DNA of 8,652 nucleotides from an uncultured Chloroflexota bacterium (GTDB lineage: Bacteria > Chloroflexota > Anaerolineae > Aggregatilineales > Phototrophicaceae): contig CALBRY010000329.1 in assembly GCA_937927665.1 (NCBI GenBank), forward strand, positions 1 to 8,652, given 5' to 3'. Position 1 is the first letter of the stretch; each line of letters opens with the position of its first letter. Position numbers and translations under genes: made by a program. Positions 6,828-8,652 of the stretch are shown here, piece by piece. The notes below the pieces were generated by a model that worked only from the letters and a program-made list of their open reading frames with translations, did not search any database and was not told the DNA's origin.

Positions 6828-7574
6828 TCAGGAAAGCTCAGACGAGGTTCCGCGACTCCCGTTGGACGAATTCGGACGTTTCCAGATGTAATCCTGTGCA
6901 TCAAATGTGGAGGGAACTTGATAGGTTCCCGAAAGCAGCCGTATTCGCCGGATGCGTTCTAGTTTGACGCTGCAAATCTGATCCGAAATCGCGTCAAAAC
7001 CGACCGCGTAGAGTGTACCGTTTGGCTTCGAATCCACGACATAAATCGCTATATCGATCATACGTGGTTTACCTGTGCGCTGCATAACCACCAACCGCAG
7101 CGGACGGCGCTCTGTCCATGCGCGAATCACCGTATCAACCACCAGCACGAGCGGAAGTTCAGCGTGATCGACATCCAATGATGTATACGCAGGCGACTGT
7201 AATAGGGTTTCGGCGGGGCTGTGCAGCGTATCCGGAAGTGCTTGAAGCAGTTTATGTGCCGCGCCGATCAGATGAGGGTTAAAATAACGCGATTGACGCG
7301 TCAATACTAATGCAGCAAGAAATAGGGCTGTGATCTCGGCATACGTCAGGCGGACGCGGGCGAGATATTGATCCCGATCCAGATAAAAGCGCCCGTATTC
7401 TTGCGCGACTGGCACACCCGCGTGATTTAATAGCGCAATATCGCGGTAAATCGTACGCCGGTCAACGCCGCATGCTTCTGCGATTTCGACAGCGCGCAGC
7501 CCTCGCACATTTTTTGCGAGAAGCTGCTCGATTTGGGCAAGTCGTTCCGCACGGTTGGTCAGTTGAGCCGGCAT
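6828..7574 (-). CDS. DeoR/YafY-family HTH transcription regulator with degenerate WYL domain
   Basis: The chosen ATG at 7574 gives 248 residues. It has AAGGA eight bases upstream and begins directly before the HTH. A longer frame reaches back to a TTG at 7667, with another ATG at 7640, but neither has a Shine-Dalgarno sequence and both would run through the apparent promoter and palindrome. The N-terminal winged helix-turn-helix covers residues 7-66: RAERLAQIEQLL, then LRAVEIAEACGVDRRTIYRDIALLN, then a wing ending GRFYLDR. This is the classic layout of WYL regulators. Residues 125-225 match a WYL domain in outline, with RRPLRLVVM, then LYAVGF at 188-193, then SVKLERIRRIRLL. The name-giving W-Y-L triad reads L188-Y189-A190, so the ligand pocket is altered. 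It heads the operon and probably controls it, and may also control the divergent kinase gene. WYL domains sense nucleic acid or nucleotide ligands in several systems; the ligand here is unknown. Confidence 0.87.
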   Translation of the reverse strand: MPAQLTNRAERLAQIEQLLAKNVRGLRAVEIAEACGVDRRTIYRDIALLNHAGVPVAQEYGRFYLDRDQYLARVRLTYAEITALFLAALVLTRQSRYFNPHLIGAAHKLLQALPDTLHSPAETLLQSPAYTSLDVDHAELPLVLVVDTVIRAWTERRPLRLVVMQRTGKPRMIDIAIYVVDSKPNGTLYAVGFDAISDQICSVKLERIRRIRLLSGTYQVPSTFDAQDYIWKRPNSSNGSRGTSSELS

Positions 7575-7582
7575 AGGCGCTG

Positions 7583-7587
7583 TCCTT
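7583..7587 (-). promoter_or_regulatory. Ribosome-binding site that sets the WYL regulator start
   Basis: On the minus strand this reads AAGGA, eight bases ahead of the ATG at 7574. The alternative upstream starts at 7640 (ATG) and 7667 (TTG) have no such site, which favours the shorter protein. Confidence 0.6.
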
Positions 7588-7607
7588 GAGCTATATCCTT
7601 CAAAGGG

Positions 7608-7613
7608 AGTATA
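7608..7613 (-). promoter_or_regulatory. Possible -10 box of the regulator/operon promoter
   Basis: TATACT on the minus strand matches five of six bases of the sigma-70 -10 consensus and would give a leader of about 25-30 bases before the ATG at 7574. The expected -35 position, about 17 bases further upstream (7631-7636), reads CAGCGC and does not match TTGACA. The promoter would therefore need an activator or another sigma factor, or the box is a chance match. Confidence 0.35.
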
Positions 7614-7644
7614 GCATTGGGATTTTTTCTGCGCTGGCATACGC

Positions 7645-7657
7645 ACTATGTGATAGT
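7645..7657. promoter_or_regulatory. 13-bp interrupted palindrome, candidate operator
   Basis: ACTAT and ATAGT are perfect inverted half-sites around a GTG spacer. The site lies between the divergent kinase and regulator genes, about 30 bases upstream of the regulator's -10-like box. That is where a dimeric regulator such as the adjacent HTH-WYL protein could bind. A direct repeat TGATA (7651-7655 and 7659-7663) overlaps it. No second copy was noticed elsewhere in the window, so the link to the regulator is inference. Confidence 0.35.
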
Positions 7658-7699
7658 CTGATAACAAGATCGCGGGAAGGACGGAAAAGTCTCATAATA

Positions 7700-7728
7700 T
7701 ACAGGTGGAGCGCCGCTGAATGCCTGTA
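7700..7728. promoter_or_regulatory. Dyad just upstream of the kinase start, candidate operator or leader hairpin
   Basis: TACAGG (7700-7705) and CCTGTA (7723-7728) are perfect inverted repeats 17 bases apart. Near the same centre sits a smaller dyad, AGCG-C-CGCT (7709-7717). The element ends ten bases before the kinase ATG at 7739 and abuts an AT-rich stretch CATAATAT (7693-7700) that could hold the kinase's -10 box, although no good -35 is visible. It could be a repressor site or a hairpin in the kinase mRNA leader. Confidence 0.3.
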
Positions 7729-7738
7729 AGAGATGCTC

Positions 7739-8652
7739 ATGAACGACTTTATCAACAGCCGTATCAACCGTTATGAATTGCAGGAGCGCATCGGTGCAGG
7801 GGGTATGGCGCGCGTCTTTAAGGCTTGGGATACCGTCCTCGAACGCCCTGTCGCTATTAAGATCCTGCATGATCATTTGGCGGATGACCCCAACTTTAAA
7901 GAACGTTTCATCCGCGAAGCGCGCTTTATCGCTCGGCTGAATCACCCCAATATTGTGCAGGTTTATGATTTCGATGTGACCGAGCGTGAAGGTTTCCCCC
8001 TGTATTACATGGTAATGTCCTACATACCCGGTCGATCACTCCGTGACCTACTTGAGGAAGCAAAACGCATCGAACAACGCCTCCCAGCGGATCAAATCAT
8101 GCGGATTGTTTCAAACACAGCGGATGCGCTCGACTACGCGCATGAGCAGGGAACAGTACACCGCGATGTAAAACCGGGTAACGTGCTGATCACCCAGACA
8201 GGGGACGCAGTGCTGACCGATTTCGGCATCGCGCGCATGGTCGAAGGGACGCGCTTCACGCAGGAAGGGATTTCGACCGGAACTCCCCTCTATATGTCTC
8301 CAGAACAAGCGACAGGACAGCCCGGCGATTCACGCAGCGATCTCTATTCGCTTGGCGTGATGCTGTTTGAGATGATTACGGGGCAAACCCCATACGAGGA
8401 TTTGGGTTCTGTTTCAGTCATGATGAAGCACTTAAACGCGCCAATCCCATCCGTCTCGCAGCTTTTGAATGCCCCTGTGCCTCAGCTTGACGCGGTGATC
8501 GCACGGGCGCTTGCGAAAAAACCCGATGATCGTTATCCAAATGGCACAACCCTGATCGCCGAACTTTACAATGCTTTCTCGCAGTCAACACCCTTGAAAG
8601 ACCTTCCGTTCGCGTCCGGTCGCAGCACGTTGGTTTTCACCAATTCCCCGAC
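7739..8652 (+). CDS. Hanks-type serine/threonine protein kinase, 3' end outside the window
   Basis: The frame is open to the window edge (304 codons seen). A stop at 7727-7729 limits the start to ATG 7739 or ATG 7733; AAGAG (7728-7732) lies six bases before 7739, which I prefer. All kinase landmarks are present: Gly loop IGAGGMARVFKA (18-29), ATP-anchoring K41 in VAIKIL, helix-C E60 in FIREARF, catalytic loop HRDVKPGN with D143, K145 and N148, DFGIA with D161, an activation loop rich in Thr/Ser (171-182), GTPLYMSPEQ (181-190), and SDLYSLGVMLFEM (200-212). The domain ends near residue 280, after the conserved Arg in KPDDRYP. It should be catalytically active. Residues after about 281 are a Ser/Thr-rich linker. 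Bacterial kinases of this type usually continue into a membrane helix and a sensor domain, which cannot be seen here. It is divergent from the regulator and may share control with the operon, or may be an unrelated neighbour. Confidence 0.93.
   Translation, partial: MNDFINSRINRYELQERIGAGGMARVFKAWDTVLERPVAIKILHDHLADDPNFKERFIREARFIARLNHPNIVQVYDFDVTEREGFPLYYMVMSYIPGRSLRDLLEEAKRIEQRLPADQIMRIVSNTADALDYAHEQGTVHRDVKPGNVLITQTGDAVLTDFGIARMVEGTRFTQEGISTGTPLYMSPEQATGQPGDSRSDLYSLGVMLFEMITGQTPYEDLGSVSVMMKHLNAPIPSVSQLLNAPVPQLDAVIARALAKKPDDRYPNGTTLIAELYNAFSQSTPLKDLPFASGRSTLVFTNSP

Noticed and set aside
7563..7640. Repeated MPAQ tetrapeptide at the two possible regulator starts, suggesting a small duplication
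   Set aside because: The underlying DNA matches only over a few bases and the similarity stops at once, so chance is the simpler explanation.
7575..7667. N-terminal extension of the WYL regulator from TTG 7667 or ATG 7640
   Set aside because: No Shine-Dalgarno sequence at either start, the extension has no family match, and it would cover the apparent promoter. ATG 7574 has AAGGA at good spacing.
7646..7945. Minus-strand open frame overlapping the regulator upstream region and the kinase start
   Set aside because: It is antisense to the kinase Gly loop and ATP-binding region, which are unmistakable on the plus strand.

Overview
The window looks like a piece of a Chloroflexota chromosome, probably Anaerolineae-like. 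That assignment is inference from gene content. The glycosyltransferase has a C-terminal beta-rich extracytoplasmic domain of a kind I associate with Chloroflexota. The window also has a Hanks-type kinase, a YdjI-type SPFH protein, and a degenerate NERD-like membrane protein. Coding density is high: the longest non-coding stretch is about 165 bases, between the two divergent genes at 7574 and 7739. I see no tRNA, rRNA, CRISPR array, insertion sequence or transposase.

Left part, plus strand (1-2511): the 3' portion of a membrane-anchored NERD-like protein is followed 12 bases later by a complete GT-C family 39 glycosyltransferase. These two are probably co-transcribed. The glycosyltransferase converges on the next gene and overlaps it by 4 bases (TTAG, positions 2508-2511), with each stop codon inside the overlap.

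Centre, minus strand (7574 down to 2508): five genes run the same way with gaps of 15, 21, 85 and 38 bases and read as one operon. In order of transcription they are a DeoR/YafY-type HTH-WYL regulator, a secreted and membrane-spanning DUF2207 protein with a Gly/Ser tail, a small two-helix membrane protein carrying a winged-helix-like segment and a C-terminal four-cysteine zinc ribbon, an unrecognised helical cytosolic protein of 191 residues, and a YdjI-type SPFH protein with a Met/Gln-rich segment and a SHOCT-like C-terminus. This set recalls the Bacillus subtilis pspA-ydjGHI membrane-stress operon, which encodes PspA, two membrane proteins and the SPFH protein YdjI. Here the helical 191-residue protein sits where PspA would be expected, and a dedicated WYL regulator leads the operon. 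My working hypothesis is an envelope-stress or membrane-scaffold module.

Right part, plus strand (7739-8652): a Hanks-type Ser/Thr protein kinase, intact through its catalytic domain and cut by the window edge, is transcribed divergently from the regulator. The intergenic region between them holds a 13-bp interrupted palindrome, a wider dyad next to the kinase start, and a TATACT -10-like box for the regulator. These are candidate control sites for the operon and the kinase.
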